Shown: positions 26,165-35,148, counted from the stretch's first letter. The stretch is DNA of 64,000 nt from Psychrobacillus sp. INOP01 (GCF_018140925.1 NZ_CP073315.1:1984001-2048000), one strand, 5' to 3'. Numbers and translations are program-made. Notes: generated by a model not told the origin, from the sequence alone.

Positions 26165-27115
26165 CTATTCTTCTTTTCTCACTAATGAAACTCCACTCGC
26201 TTCATACTTCAATATTTTTTGTATAAGTGTTCCTAAATATGCCCCTGCCTCCACTGATGGAATCCCACCTTTGTGGATATTAGAAATGACCATCCGATCT
26301 GCTTCAATCGTGCCAATTCTAGGTTTGTAACATATATAAGCACTTAGTGATTCAGCGGATACAAGACCTGGTCTTTCCCCTATCAATATAATGACAATGT
26401 CAGGTTGGAGTAGTTCTCCAATTTCATCCATCAAGGCTACTCGACCTTTGTCTACATAAAAAGTTGTACCCATTTCAATATTCAAATTTTTCAAAGACTG
26501 CTCCAGACTTAGATAGACATCTTCTAAATTTTCTTCAAGCGCCTTCGCACTTAAACCATTCGATGCAACAATTTGGACTTTTGGAGAGTGTTTGCATTTA
26601 TCCAAAATAACTCTTTTAGAGTCATCTGAAAGTCTTCTACCTAAGTCTGGACGACGGATATATTCTTCTTTATCTAGTACTCTTGTGTTTACTTGAAAGA
26701 AATTTAAACGTTCTAGTATTTCCTTCGGCACCTCTCCATAAACGGCATCTACAGCTGCTGCATGGTCGAAACGAAATTGTAGCCAAGTATTTGTTTTAGG
26801 TCTGGTCCCAGCTCTACCGACTGCAATTCTAGCGGGTGTTTTCTTGCGTAATTCTGTAAAATACTTTTCTTTATCCTCTTCTTTTGAAGCTTGTTCATTT
26901 TTCATTTGTAGATTTACATTCTCTAGATTTCGAGTTGTCTCGTGAGAGGGATAAAATTTCACTTCTCCAACAGGTTCGGTCGAAATACTTGCTTCTGTTA
27001 AACTCCCTCTTGGGTCATCTGGATATAGATTTATATTTTGCTGCTCTTGTACATCGTTCATTTGGAGTTTTTCAACAACCATTTTTGTAATTTCTTTAAT
27101 CAATTGTTCATTCAC
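26165..27115 (-). CDS. eutC: Ethanolamine ammonia-lyase light chain EutC
   Basis: EutC is the small subunit of the adenosylcobalamin enzyme that splits ethanolamine into acetaldehyde and ammonia. Core motifs are RAGTRPKTNTWLQFRFDHA, VQIVASNGLSAKALEENL, GERPGLVSAESLSAY and SNIHKGGIPSVEAGAYL. About 90 N-terminal residues precede the core: an amphipathic helix NEQLIKEITKMVVEKLQ, very like the PduL helix and so a likely encapsulation peptide, then a variable linker. The GTG at 27115, nine bases after AGGAG, is preferred over the ATG at 27124. Confidence 0.94.
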   Translation of the reverse strand: MNEQLIKEITKMVVEKLQMNDVQEQQNINLYPDDPRGSLTEASISTEPVGEVKFYPSHETTRNLENVNLQMKNEQASKEEDKEKYFTELRKKTPARIAVGRAGTRPKTNTWLQFRFDHAAAVDAVYGEVPKEILERLNFFQVNTRVLDKEEYIRRPDLGRRLSDDSKRVILDKCKHSPKVQIVASNGLSAKALEENLEDVYLSLEQSLKNLNIEMGTTFYVDKGRVALMDEIGELLQPDIVIILIGERPGLVSAESLSAYICYKPRIGTIEADRMVISNIHKGGIPSVEAGAYLGTLIQKILKYEASGVSLVRKEE

Positions 27116-27127
27116 ATAAGTCATCTC

Positions 27128-28492
27128 CTAACGTGTGAATAGACGAGGGTCTCCTGCTCGATTACTCAAACGACCATTCTCATAAATCCCCATTTTCTCG
27201 AGCCATTTTAAAAACTCTGGAGCGGGAGTTTTGCTAAAGGTTTGTAGCAGGGTAGCAACATCGTGATAGCTCATCGATTGATAATTCAACATACAATCAT
27301 CTCCCATTGGAGTCGCAATGATGAAATTCACTCCCGCTGCTGTTAATAGAACACCTAAATCCTCAATATCATTCTGATCTGCTTTAATATGATTTGTATA
27401 ACATATATCTACGCCCATAGGTATGCCATGCATTTTCCCCATAAAATGATCCTCTAGACCTGCTCGTATTACCTGCTTACTGTTATACAAATACTCTGGT
27501 CCTATAAACCCCACAACCGTATTCACGATAAAGGGATCAAAATGACGTGCAAATCCATAGTTACGAGATTCTAATGTCATCTGGTCAATACCAAAATGTG
27601 CTTCTGCCGAAAGCTCTGACCCTTGCCCAGTTTCAAAATACATCACCTGTGGACCAGTTCCAGTACCTTGTTTGAGAGCTAAATCACGTGCTTCTTTAAT
27701 AAGTTCTGCAGATATTCCGAAAGAACGATTCGCAACTTCTGTTCCCGCTATACTTTGGAAAATCATATCTGCCGGTGCACCTTGTTCAATTGCTTTCATC
27801 TGTGTTGTAACATGTGCTAGAACACAGTTCTGTGATGGGATTTTCCAGTCGGTAATAAAATCGTGCGTAGCGTGCAATAATCGCTTCACACTTTCAACCG
27901 AATCGTCTACTGGGTTTATTCCAATTACTGCATCTCCAATTCCATACGATAGACCGTCCTTCAGTGAAGCAATCATTCCATCCACACTATCCGTTGGGTG
28001 GTTTGGCTGTAAACGAGATGAAATAGTTCCTTTTTGACCAATTGTAATATTACAAGTAGATAAAATTTCAATCTTATTAGCTGCATGTACTAAGTCGAGA
28101 TTGGACATTAGTTTAGCTACTGCCGCAATCATTTCAGAGTTTAGTCCTTTACTAATTCTTTTTAGTTCTCGGTCTCCTACTTCATTGCTTAAAATATATT
28201 CTCTTAACTCAGCGACGCTCCAATTTTTTAAATCGCCGTAAATCTTTTCATTTAAATCTTCTTCAATTATTCGTGATACTTCATCTTGTTCTATAGGTAT
28301 TAAAGGATTGTTTCGTATGTCACTTAGTAAAATCTCACTAAGGACCGATTTTGCCGCAATCCGTTCCTGTACTGTTTCCGCAGCTACACCAGCTAGGCGG
28401 TCACCTGATTTTTCTTCGTTTGCTTTTGCCAATACTTCCTTCAGGTCTTGAAAGATATAGCTAATACCACCTAACACTGTCTTAAAATTCAC
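27128..28492 (-). CDS. eutB: Ethanolamine ammonia-lyase heavy chain EutB
   Basis: The catalytic large subunit (454 aa) with the TIM-barrel residues of the family: the segment SRLQPNHPTDSVDGMIASL, GIGDAVIGINPVDDS, FETGQGSELSAEAHFG and GDDCMLNYQSMSYHD. It binds ethanolamine and adenosylcobalamin. A GTG start follows AAAGGAGGG. It lies 12 bp before eutC and 16 bp after eutA, the normal order for eutABC. Confidence 0.96.
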   Translation of the reverse strand: MNFKTVLGGISYIFQDLKEVLAKANEEKSGDRLAGVAAETVQERIAAKSVLSEILLSDIRNNPLIPIEQDEVSRIIEEDLNEKIYGDLKNWSVAELREYILSNEVGDRELKRISKGLNSEMIAAVAKLMSNLDLVHAANKIEILSTCNITIGQKGTISSRLQPNHPTDSVDGMIASLKDGLSYGIGDAVIGINPVDDSVESVKRLLHATHDFITDWKIPSQNCVLAHVTTQMKAIEQGAPADMIFQSIAGTEVANRSFGISAELIKEARDLALKQGTGTGPQVMYFETGQGSELSAEAHFGIDQMTLESRNYGFARHFDPFIVNTVVGFIGPEYLYNSKQVIRAGLEDHFMGKMHGIPMGVDICYTNHIKADQNDIEDLGVLLTAAGVNFIIATPMGDDCMLNYQSMSYHDVATLLQTFSKTPAPEFLKWLEKMGIYENGRLSNRAGDPRLFTR

Positions 28493-28508
28493 GTTTAAAA
28501 ACCCTCCT

Positions 28509-29957
28509 TTACGACGAATGGAATGTTAAAGTTTTCACTACAACTGGTACTACGCCTGAGTCGAGTGCTTTTCCGATATCCATATAGTCGCCATGATCGA
28601 CACTTACCTGATCAATGCATATAACACTTTGGCGAACACGCATAGCTAGCAGCGTTTGACCGATTACCTTAGCATGATCCGTCTGTAAAACGAGTACAAT
28701 TGGGAGCAATGGTTCAGGACGTTTTTCCATCACTTGTATAATTGCTTTTGAAAGCTTTTGAATATCTCTAAATCCCATATAGGGCAACTCCGAGATATAC
28801 AGTGCAAAGTTTTGTCCCTCTCGCGTTGCATCATACATATCTATAGCTTTTCTAATCTCTTCATCAAAATCTGCTAAACCCTGTTGCAAATTTGAATGAA
28901 AGTTAAAACTATAAACAGGTACATTTTTTAAAGGCAAATCACTTGGAGACACTTGTATCGTTGCTCCACTAATTTCCGTCGTTTGAGTTCCAGCTCCTAG
29001 CACCGTAGCACGCACTGTTTCGATAGGCTCAAACCAAGTAAAGCTTCGTAGACTCTCATTTCTTTGTAATTCCCTTGCAAGTTCTTGACCGATATCGTCA
29101 TATTTAGCTATCTGCTTAGCATTGACTTCATGATTGTAAACACATTCAGCTATTCCCCCTGAAAGCACGATGGTATCGACTGCTTCTTTCCAGTTAGGGG
29201 AGTGTCCAAGTAAAAGTAACTGATCTATTTCATTTACTTCATTTTTTAATATTCGACTAAGCGATTCTGCCATAAACTGTACGACTAATTGAATTTCGGA
29301 TGATGTCTTTGAATCACCTATATGCAAAGATATTCCTTGCGATTCTAGTAACCTCTGCACAGGAGGAGAAATAGATTTTATTTTTTCATCTTCAAATTCT
29401 ATTAATCTTCCACCAATATGCATCGTGCAAGTACCAAGAAGTTCCCTATCTTTGTAGACGGCAATATTCGCAGTTCCACCACCTATATCAATATTCGCAA
29501 TTACTTTTTTGGAACGAGAAGAATATTCATATGCACCAGAACCTTTTGCTGCGATAATACCCTCTAAATCTGGACCTGCCGTTGCTACTAAAAAATCTCC
29601 TACTTCATCTGAAAGATAATGCAACATTTCTCTTGCGTTTTGTTTCGTTGCAGTTTCACCAGTGATAATAACTGCGCCTGTTTCTATTTGATTTGATTTA
29701 ATACCGGCCTTGGCATATTCTGTGCGAATAATTTTCTCTATTTCTGAAACGTGAATGGTTGATGTGTTCTTTAGAGGTGTTCTAAAGATAGGACTCTTAT
29801 ATATAATTTCCTTATCAATAATCTCAATTCTCGGTACATGAGTTGTTCCGGCTGTATTCATTAAGGAAAAACGGCTAATAATCAGCTTTGTAGTACTTGT
29901 ACCTATATCAATTCCAGCACTAATAATCGTTTCTTTTTTTTGATTGAAATTGATCAA
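28509..29957 (-). CDS. eutA: EutA, ethanolamine ammonia-lyase reactivating factor
   Basis: EutA exchanges inactivated cobalamin from EutBC using ATP. The actin-like ATPase fold is seen in SAGIDIGTSTTKLI near residue 13 and VIANIDIGGGTANIAVY near 150; later GGIAECVYN and VLGAGTQTTEISG agree with EutA. The start is a TTG (29957) behind GAGGTG. It is the first gene after the second eut terminator, so its expression, and that of everything downstream, may depend on antitermination by EutV. Confidence 0.93.
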   Translation of the reverse strand: MINFNQKKETIISAGIDIGTSTTKLIISRFSLMNTAGTTHVPRIEIIDKEIIYKSPIFRTPLKNTSTIHVSEIEKIIRTEYAKAGIKSNQIETGAVIITGETATKQNAREMLHYLSDEVGDFLVATAGPDLEGIIAAKGSGAYEYSSRSKKVIANIDIGGGTANIAVYKDRELLGTCTMHIGGRLIEFEDEKIKSISPPVQRLLESQGISLHIGDSKTSSEIQLVVQFMAESLSRILKNEVNEIDQLLLLGHSPNWKEAVDTIVLSGGIAECVYNHEVNAKQIAKYDDIGQELARELQRNESLRSFTWFEPIETVRATVLGAGTQTTEISGATIQVSPSDLPLKNVPVYSFNFHSNLQQGLADFDEEIRKAIDMYDATREGQNFALYISELPYMGFRDIQKLSKAIIQVMEKRPEPLLPIVLVLQTDHAKVIGQTLLAMRVRQSVICIDQVSVDHGDYMDIGKALDSGVVPVVVKTLTFHSS

Positions 29958-30019
29958 AACCGCACCTCGTTTCTAACAAAAGCTCATGGTAAGACGGTAG
30001 AATGCAAATAATAATCCAT

Positions 30020-30079
30020 AAAAAAACGCCTCTACTAAACACATAGGATTATCCATGTGGAAGTAAAGGCGTCGTTGCC
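30020..30079 (-). promoter_or_regulatory. Terminator/ANTAR-type attenuator between eutP and eutA
   Basis: A long hairpin (ACGCCTTTACT with AGTAGAGGCGT, inner CACAT/ATGTG) ends in seven T on the minus strand at 30026-30020. Its left arm overlaps a small hairpin GGC-AACGAC-GCC (30079-30068) whose six-base loop has A at position 1 and G at position 4, the signature reported for RNAs bound by ANTAR regulators such as EutV. Binding would block the terminator. Only this second hairpin is convincing. A promoter-like pair TTTACA/TATAAA with 18-bp spacing (30111-30082) also lies here. Confidence 0.55.
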
Positions 30080-30127
30080 GATTTATAAACTTTTGTTTTG
30101 ATACCTGTAAATATATCAAAAATTCCG

Positions 30128-30637
30128 TCAACTGTAAAGTTGATTTGTAAATAAGAGATACTCATTTTGTTCATTTTCGACATAGCTCTTCATGGATGCC
30201 ATATCATTCATGTTCACTAATGCCTTTAAATGTTCTATACCTGTTCCATTAACCGAAGAAGTAATAACAATTGGACCGTATGAAATAACGGAACGAATCA
30301 TTTCAATTGAGCGCTCTAAATTTGCATCGGTATGGTCACTTTTAGTAATTACACCAATCGGTAGTTTAGAAAATCCCATGCTAAACCCTGGTGGAAAAAT
30401 CATCTTCGCGTTTGTTGCATCCTGCAAATAAAATACATGCGTCACTTCTAAGGCAGTAGCCATAATATTTTTATAAAAGAATGGATTTTCCGTATATTCT
30501 CCTGGTGTATCAACAATCCAATCATAATAGACCAATGTTTGTGTTTTAATGGCAGGGACAATTTTTCCTAGCAAAGAATTGGTCAGTGTTGATTTACCCG
30601 CACCAATTGAACCAATGAGCATTGCTCTATTTTTCAT
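30128..30637 (-). CDS. eutP: EutP, GTPase-like acetate kinase
   Basis: A 169-aa P-loop protein: Walker A GSIGAGKSTL near residue 9, DTPGEY near 44 and TKSDH near 114. EutP/PduV proteins were first seen as small GTPases; EutP has since been reported to act as an acetate kinase, which would convert the acetyl phosphate from PduL to acetate and ATP. EutQ is not in the window, so EutP may fill that role. It lies 15 bp from eutS. Confidence 0.9.
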   Translation of the reverse strand: MKNRAMLIGSIGAGKSTLTNSLLGKIVPAIKTQTLVYYDWIVDTPGEYTENPFFYKNIMATALEVTHVFYLQDATNAKMIFPPGFSMGFSKLPIGVITKSDHTDANLERSIEMIRSVISYGPIVITSSVNGTGIEHLKALVNMNDMASMKSYVENEQNEYLLFTNQLYS

Positions 30638-30652
30638 GGCCTTTACACATCC

Positions 30653-30994
30653 TTAAGACTTTGTTATTTCTGCCGGGGTATATCCTAGTCTTTCAGAAAG
30701 AAATCTATTTATCTCTATCATAGACATATCTACTTCAGATACACTTCCTACAATTACAAGGCTGCCAGTAAATCTATCTAAAAATCCAATTTGAACATTC
30801 GCGGCTTTCGTTGCTAAATCCCCGGCTATGATAACCGTCTCACTCGGAGTACAAGTCATTATTCCTAATGCTCCAGCCTCTTGTATACCCAATTTCACAA
30901 ACATATCAGGATCTGGGTTAGCGATTAGGTGACTTAATGTAATTTGCTTGCCAGGTACAAATTCTTGTATGAATCTTTTTTTCTCTTCACTCAT
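30653..30994 (-). CDS. eutS: EutS shell protein
   Basis: A 113-aa permuted BMC-domain protein with the typical start FIQEFVPGKQITLSHLIANP and the segment GALGIMTCTPSETVIIAGDLATK. EutS hexamers are bent and shape the shell edges. It is transcribed between eutH and eutP with 33 and 15 bp gaps, and thus lies behind the first eut terminator. Confidence 0.95.
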   Translation of the reverse strand: MSEEKKRFIQEFVPGKQITLSHLIANPDPDMFVKLGIQEAGALGIMTCTPSETVIIAGDLATKAANVQIGFLDRFTGSLVIVGSVSEVDMSMIEINRFLSERLGYTPAEITKS

Positions 30995-31027
30995 TCAAAT
31001 GCTCCTTTCATGCGTAAATAGAAATAC

Positions 31028-32296
31028 TTACGCTTGTACTGGAACTGACTCTTTCCCAATATCCTCTTCTAAATATTCACCTTTTTTAATAATACCAGCC
31101 GCTCGGTCCTGTTCCTCTAATTTCAACGCCGTAGGTACAGATAGCCAGTAAGCAAACGCAATAGCACATATACCAGCAAGTAGCTTACCTAAAATAACTG
31201 GTAGAATAATAGTTGGTTGGAAGTTAGCTGTAAAGGATAAGTGATCTCCTAATAAGAACGCAGCACATACTCCAAAAGAGATATTCAATACTTTATCTTT
31301 TGGTCTCATATAGCGAACTAATGAGAACATCGCTAAAATATTTGCAATAGTAGCTAATATACCAGCGCTTCCTACAGAAGTAAGACCGATTTTACGTCCA
31401 CCTGCCTCTAATGGTCCTGATGCATATTTACGTAACAAGTACACCATTGGAAAAGCACCCGCTAACATAATACCAATATATCCAGCGGTTTCAAGTGCTC
31501 GGAATTGGTCAGCCTCATCAGCCATAATTGGATCAAAGCCCCAACCTCCAAAGATTGTCGAAAATATCCCTGTGAAAATTTCTACAATGGAGAAAACTAA
31601 TACTAATTTAATACCAGCATCCATTACTCGCCCAAATATCATAAAGCCCTTTATCATTCCGTTTGGGAAGAATTTTAGTCCGGCTGCGATTAGTATTACG
31701 AAAATGAGTAAGGGTGTTAAGTTTATCAGTATTTGTCCGTAGCTTATGACGAACTCGTATGTTGAATCGCTTGTTGTACTAATAACATCTCGAATCTTTG
31801 TATCAAACAGCACTACTAGTACCGATGCAATAAATGCTCCAATCGGAATAGTAAGTACTCCTGACATAATACCAAGAGCCATATATTTATGATCTCGCTT
31901 GTCTAGCATTGCTAGTCCCATCGGGATAGAGAATACGATTGTTGCCCCTGCCATATACCCTACTATTAATGCCATAATCCAACCCTCGTAGGAATCTTTC
32001 AGTGCATTTGCTAACTGATATCCTCCCATATCAGATGCGAGTATAGCAGTGGCAGCGATTGCTGGGTCTGCTCCTATAGAATTGAAAATTGGTCCAACAA
32101 ATTTGTCGATAAACCATGTTAAATACGGTATTGACGCCATAATACCCGCTGCCGGAACAAAAATATGACCGACTGCATGCAGACCAGACATAAACTCTTT
32201 CCCTAATCCATTGTCTGGATCTTTTATTGCGGCAAAAGCTCCAAGTACTGCACAAATCATAATTATGTACACTACTACCGTTCCTATCATTGCCAT
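31028..32296 (-). CDS. eutH: EutH ethanolamine permease
   Basis: A 422-aa integral membrane protein with about 11 helices. Recognisable EutH segments are FMSGLHAVGHIFVPAAGIMAS-like (start of second helix), GADPAIAATAILASDMGGYQLA and DHLSFTANFQPTIILPVILGKLLAG. It facilitates entry of ethanolamine. The ATG at 32296 has an AAAGGGGG ribosome site. It is the first gene after the eutV terminator. Confidence 0.94.
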   Translation of the reverse strand: MAMIGTVVVYIIMICAVLGAFAAIKDPDNGLGKEFMSGLHAVGHIFVPAAGIMASIPYLTWFIDKFVGPIFNSIGADPAIAATAILASDMGGYQLANALKDSYEGWIMALIVGYMAGATIVFSIPMGLAMLDKRDHKYMALGIMSGVLTIPIGAFIASVLVVLFDTKIRDVISTTSDSTYEFVISYGQILINLTPLLIFVILIAAGLKFFPNGMIKGFMIFGRVMDAGIKLVLVFSIVEIFTGIFSTIFGGWGFDPIMADEADQFRALETAGYIGIMLAGAFPMVYLLRKYASGPLEAGGRKIGLTSVGSAGILATIANILAMFSLVRYMRPKDKVLNISFGVCAAFLLGDHLSFTANFQPTIILPVILGKLLAGICAIAFAYWLSVPTALKLEEQDRAAGIIKKGEYLEEDIGKESVPVQA

Positions 32297-32387
32297 TTCT
32301 TTTTCCCCCTTTAAGAAATAATATATAATGCCCCATTTAAATCACTTATCCTTACTACTTGAATAGATAACACCCCCTTAAAGAAAT

Positions 32388-32431
32388 ACAAAAAGGCGCT
32401 TAAAGAATAAGTTCTTTAAGCGCCTTTGCTT
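32388..32431 (-). promoter_or_regulatory. Terminator/ANTAR-type attenuator between eutV and eutH
   Basis: A perfect 16-bp stem (AAAGGCGCTTAAAGAA, loop CTTA) with a T-run on the minus strand stands 7 bp after the eutV stop. Its left arm overlaps a hairpin AAGC-AAAGGC-GCTT (32431-32418) with a hexaloop carrying A1 and G4, as in ANTAR targets. EutV binding would free read-through into eutH-S-P. A weak upstream partner hairpin may lie in the last codons of eutV. Confidence 0.6.
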
Positions 32432-32437
32432 GTATAT

Positions 32438-33007
32438 TCACTTGTATTTTAAAATAATTTCTTTGGCAATTGACTCCATTGTCATCTGCCGAGACATACT
32501 AGATTCTCTTATTCTCTTAAAAGCATCAGATTCTGTCATTTCTTCAGCATGCATTAACAAACCTTTTGCACGTTCGATGAACTTTCTTTTCTCAACTTCT
32601 TGTTTAGCATTGTATATCTCTTTTTTTAATCTTTTTGCTTTTTCTGATTGGTGTAAAGCTATCTCTACTGCCGGTAGTAAATTCGCTTCAGAAATAGGTT
32701 TTACTAAATAACCGACTATATTATCCTGTTGAGCTTTTTCAACAAATTCCTTTTGGCTATAGGCAGTGATGATTAGAATAGGTAAATCTAGTTGATTTGC
32801 GATTATTTTACTAGCTTGTAGACCATTTATCTTTGGCATCTTAATATCCATAAGGATTAAATCTGGTTTATGTAAAAACGCTAGCTCAATAGCTTTATCA
32901 CCATCTCCTGCTTCTCCTACTACTTCGTATCCTTGGTCTTGAAGCATAAGCTTTATGTCCATTCGTATGATAGATTCGTCTTCAGCTATTAGTATTCTCT
33001 TTTTCAT
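32438..33007 (-). CDS. eutV: EutV, ANTAR-domain response regulator
   Basis: A 189-aa regulator. The receiver domain has the acidic pocket (EDES), the phospho-acceptor Asp in DLILMDIKMP (near 54) and the conserved Lys in GYLVKPI. The C-terminal ANTAR domain is ERAKGLLMHAEEMTESDAFKRIRESSM, an RNA-binding module. Phosphorylated EutV dimers bind paired hairpins and stop terminator formation in eut mRNA. The gene overlaps eutW by 26 bases and lies after it, the reverse of the order known from Enterococcus. Confidence 0.95.
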   Translation of the reverse strand: MKKRILIAEDESIIRMDIKLMLQDQGYEVVGEAGDGDKAIELAFLHKPDLILMDIKMPKINGLQASKIIANQLDLPILIITAYSQKEFVEKAQQDNIVGYLVKPISEANLLPAVEIALHQSEKAKRLKKEIYNAKQEVEKRKFIERAKGLLMHAEEMTESDAFKRIRESSMSRQMTMESIAKEIILKYK

Positions 33008-34439
33008 GATATATAATAACCTCCGAACTAATTGGGAATGTCACTACTGCAAGCGTTCCTTGTTCTACAGGCATATATCTAAACTCCCCATTTAAATCAT
33101 TTAATACAAGATTATGAACAATCTCTAATCCTAAAGAAGATTTAGGCTCACCTATTCCAACCCCGTTGTCGAAAATATGAAGCTCTAAAAAATCTTTATT
33201 TGAATAGAAACTCACAATTATTTCTCCTTCTAAATCTTCTGGAAATGCATGCTTTAAAGAGTTTTGTACAAGTTCGTTAATGATTAACGCAATTGAGACC
33301 GCTTTCCTTGATGTTGTTAATATCTTATTGCCATTTGACTCAATAATCAAGTTAACTTTTTTTAAATATTCATTTAACACTAAAGTAGAAGATACCTTTT
33401 TAGTTAACTCCATTATATTAACGTCTTCATCATCTGCACTAGAGTTAGATAAAATCAGTTCATAAACGGAGGAAATACTATATATTCTATTTAATGTATC
33501 CTCAAAATATACCTTACTTTCTTCCGGAAATCCTTTTCTCATTTGTAGACGTAACAAGCTAGCTACCGTCTGTAGATTATTCTTTACTCGATGGTGTATT
33601 TCTTGAATAACTACGGATTTCATCATTAATTCTTTTTCTTTAGTACGAAGCTCTGTTACATCTTGAATTATAAGAAGGGTCCCTTTGAGTTGATCTTTCT
33701 CTTTTACTCTAATTTTTTTTACGATTAAGTTTTTTCTATCTACAGTTAATTCAAATACGTAAACATCTTCTTTATAATCATAAATGGATTGAAGAAAAGG
33801 TAATAAATCGAAAATATATTGATTTTGAAATTTATCCATTTGCGTCATTTCAGATATAAAATTCACACCAGCAGGATTAGAATACGTTAAACGATCATCT
33901 TTATCTGTAAGAAGAAAAATTTCCATTAAAAGGTCTGAAATCATCGGCATTTCTCTAAGGTTTCTACCAAGGACTTCACTTAGTTCATCTTGTCCGAAGG
34001 ATACGTTTTTGTAATTGCTACTAATCGGAATATGTTTATAAATTTCTTCTTCAGAAATTAATGCTGCGATTACTTGATGTTTATTGTTTTTTATCGGGAT
34101 AACACTTTGCTCTACTGACTTTCCTTCCTGTGTAACGGCTTGACTAGTTAGCGACTTTTTACCGGTACGATAACTATAAAAAACCCCCGGCTCAAATGAT
34201 TCAAAAACAATCTTCCCTACTACGGAGTTTTCATATACAGATTCTGATGTTCTCGGAAAAGCCTCAGCAACAACTATTGCTTGCTCTGAGTTTTTCATCA
34301 TACAATCTATGAACATATATGCATTATTTAAGTCAGCATATAATTGTAAAGTAGAAGCAACGTTTTCTAAAATCTTTATTTCTTCTGAAGTTAACTCTGT
34401 ATAAATTTCACATAGTTGATGTAAGGTAGACTCACTCAA
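32982..34439 (-). CDS. eutW: EutW, ethanolamine-sensing histidine kinase
   Basis: A 485-aa soluble kinase with no membrane helix. The N-terminal 150 aa form the EutW-type sensory domain, followed by a PAS-like segment (LTDKDDRLTYSNPAG), a HisKA_2 dimer region with phospho-acceptor His in EIHHRVKNNLQTVASLLRLQ and an ATPase domain with NELVQNSLKHAF and DNGVGIG. Kinases of this subtype sense ethanolamine and phosphorylate EutV. A TTG start follows GGAGG. A strong promoter lies directly upstream. Confidence 0.94.
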   Translation of the reverse strand: MSESTLHQLCEIYTELTSEEIKILENVASTLQLYADLNNAYMFIDCMMKNSEQAIVVAEAFPRTSESVYENSVVGKIVFESFEPGVFYSYRTGKKSLTSQAVTQEGKSVEQSVIPIKNNKHQVIAALISEEEIYKHIPISSNYKNVSFGQDELSEVLGRNLREMPMISDLLMEIFLLTDKDDRLTYSNPAGVNFISEMTQMDKFQNQYIFDLLPFLQSIYDYKEDVYVFELTVDRKNLIVKKIRVKEKDQLKGTLLIIQDVTELRTKEKELMMKSVVIQEIHHRVKNNLQTVASLLRLQMRKGFPEESKVYFEDTLNRIYSISSVYELILSNSSADDEDVNIMELTKKVSSTLVLNEYLKKVNLIIESNGNKILTTSRKAVSIALIINELVQNSLKHAFPEDLEGEIIVSFYSNKDFLELHIFDNGVGIGEPKSSLGLEIVHNLVLNDLNGEFRYMPVEQGTLAVVTFPISSEVIIYHEKENTNS

Positions 34440-34480
34440 TTAGTTACCTCCATCTCCATTTGTTAGAATTATTTGAATTC

Positions 34481-34509
34481 ATTATACGAAGAAATATACA
34501 ATAGGTCAA
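34481..34509 (-). promoter_or_regulatory. Strong promoter of eutWV
   Basis: TTGACC (34509-34504) and a perfect TATAAT (34486-34481) are 17 bp apart on the minus strand, about 45 bp before eutW. It probably gives constant supply of the regulators, while downstream genes depend on antitermination. The rest of the gap to 34700 shows no ORF with a ribosome site and no clear structure. Confidence 0.85.
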
Positions 34510-34703
34510 TCGTTGATAAAGAAAGCGCTTTTCTACTTTCTTAAAAAAGGCTCTGTTATTTTGTTTTTGGAGAACTTTATTGCTCTTTTAAGGATTGCGA
34601 GGGGCTAGAGCATACAAAACCCTAGGATAATTTACTATGATTTCTTCGATTGATAAATATGTGGGTTTATGAGACGAAAGATTATATAATAACTTATTCT
34701 ACA

Positions 34704-34755
34704 AAAAAACCTGTAAATGCTCTGCTTGTATGCAGAACGTCTACAGGTTTTTTAT
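34704..34755 (-). terminator. Terminator of the 125-aa membrane protein gene
   Basis: AAAAAACCTGTA pairs with TACAGGTTTTTT; an inner TCTGC/GCAGA stem continues it. T-runs on both strands allow it to work in both directions. Confidence 0.85.
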
Positions 34756-35129
34756 TGTTTCTCTAACACTCTTCCAAATAGCTTGCCGATAAAATACCAG
34801 AGAATATATATACCTAGCACGATACATACAAAGAACAGGGCACTTTCGATTTTTTCCGGTAGATTTATAGGCTCTAAGAATATCTGAATCGTCACTAACA
34901 GATAAATGATGCCTGCAATACCTGCTAGTAATACGATGCCAATAATGGACAACTGCGAATAGGTTAGTTGTTTAATATGGTGACGATGCTTAATAATTTC
35001 CAAAAGAACGACGAGCATAATTGCTGTGAAAGTGATGGTAACTTCTTGAAAATAAATTGAATTGATTAAATATATGACGAGTAACATAATCATCAGATAC
35101 TTATATAGTGCATCAATTTGTTTTAGCAC
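34752..35129 (-). CDS. Small four-helix membrane protein, unknown function
   Basis: A 125-aa protein with four hydrophobic segments (about residues 11-27, 31-45, 60-82 and 96-115) and short charged loops containing HRHHIKQ. No domain was recognised. The start is a GTG behind GGAAGTGG. It lies 19 bp from the thioesterase gene and may be co-transcribed with it. Sequence alone does not indicate a role. Confidence 0.7.
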   Translation of the reverse strand: MLKQIDALYKYLMIMLLVIYLINSIYFQEVTITFTAIMLVVLLEIIKHRHHIKQLTYSQLSIIGIVLLAGIAGIIYLLVTIQIFLEPINLPEKIESALFFVCIVLGIYILWYFIGKLFGRVLEKQ

Positions 35130-35148
35130 TTAACCACTTCCTACTCCT

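Noticed and set aside
30082-30111. Promoter TTTACA/TATAAA directly before eutA
   Set aside because: Spacing is acceptable, but the start would fall inside the ANTAR-like hairpin and remove its 5' arm; read-through from eutP explains the terminator better. Kept only as an alternative.
32432-32460. Upstream P1 hairpin for the ANTAR element before eutH
   Set aside because: The best candidate (ACA-AGTGAA-TAT) has a C-A mismatch in a three-pair stem; too weak to list as a feature.
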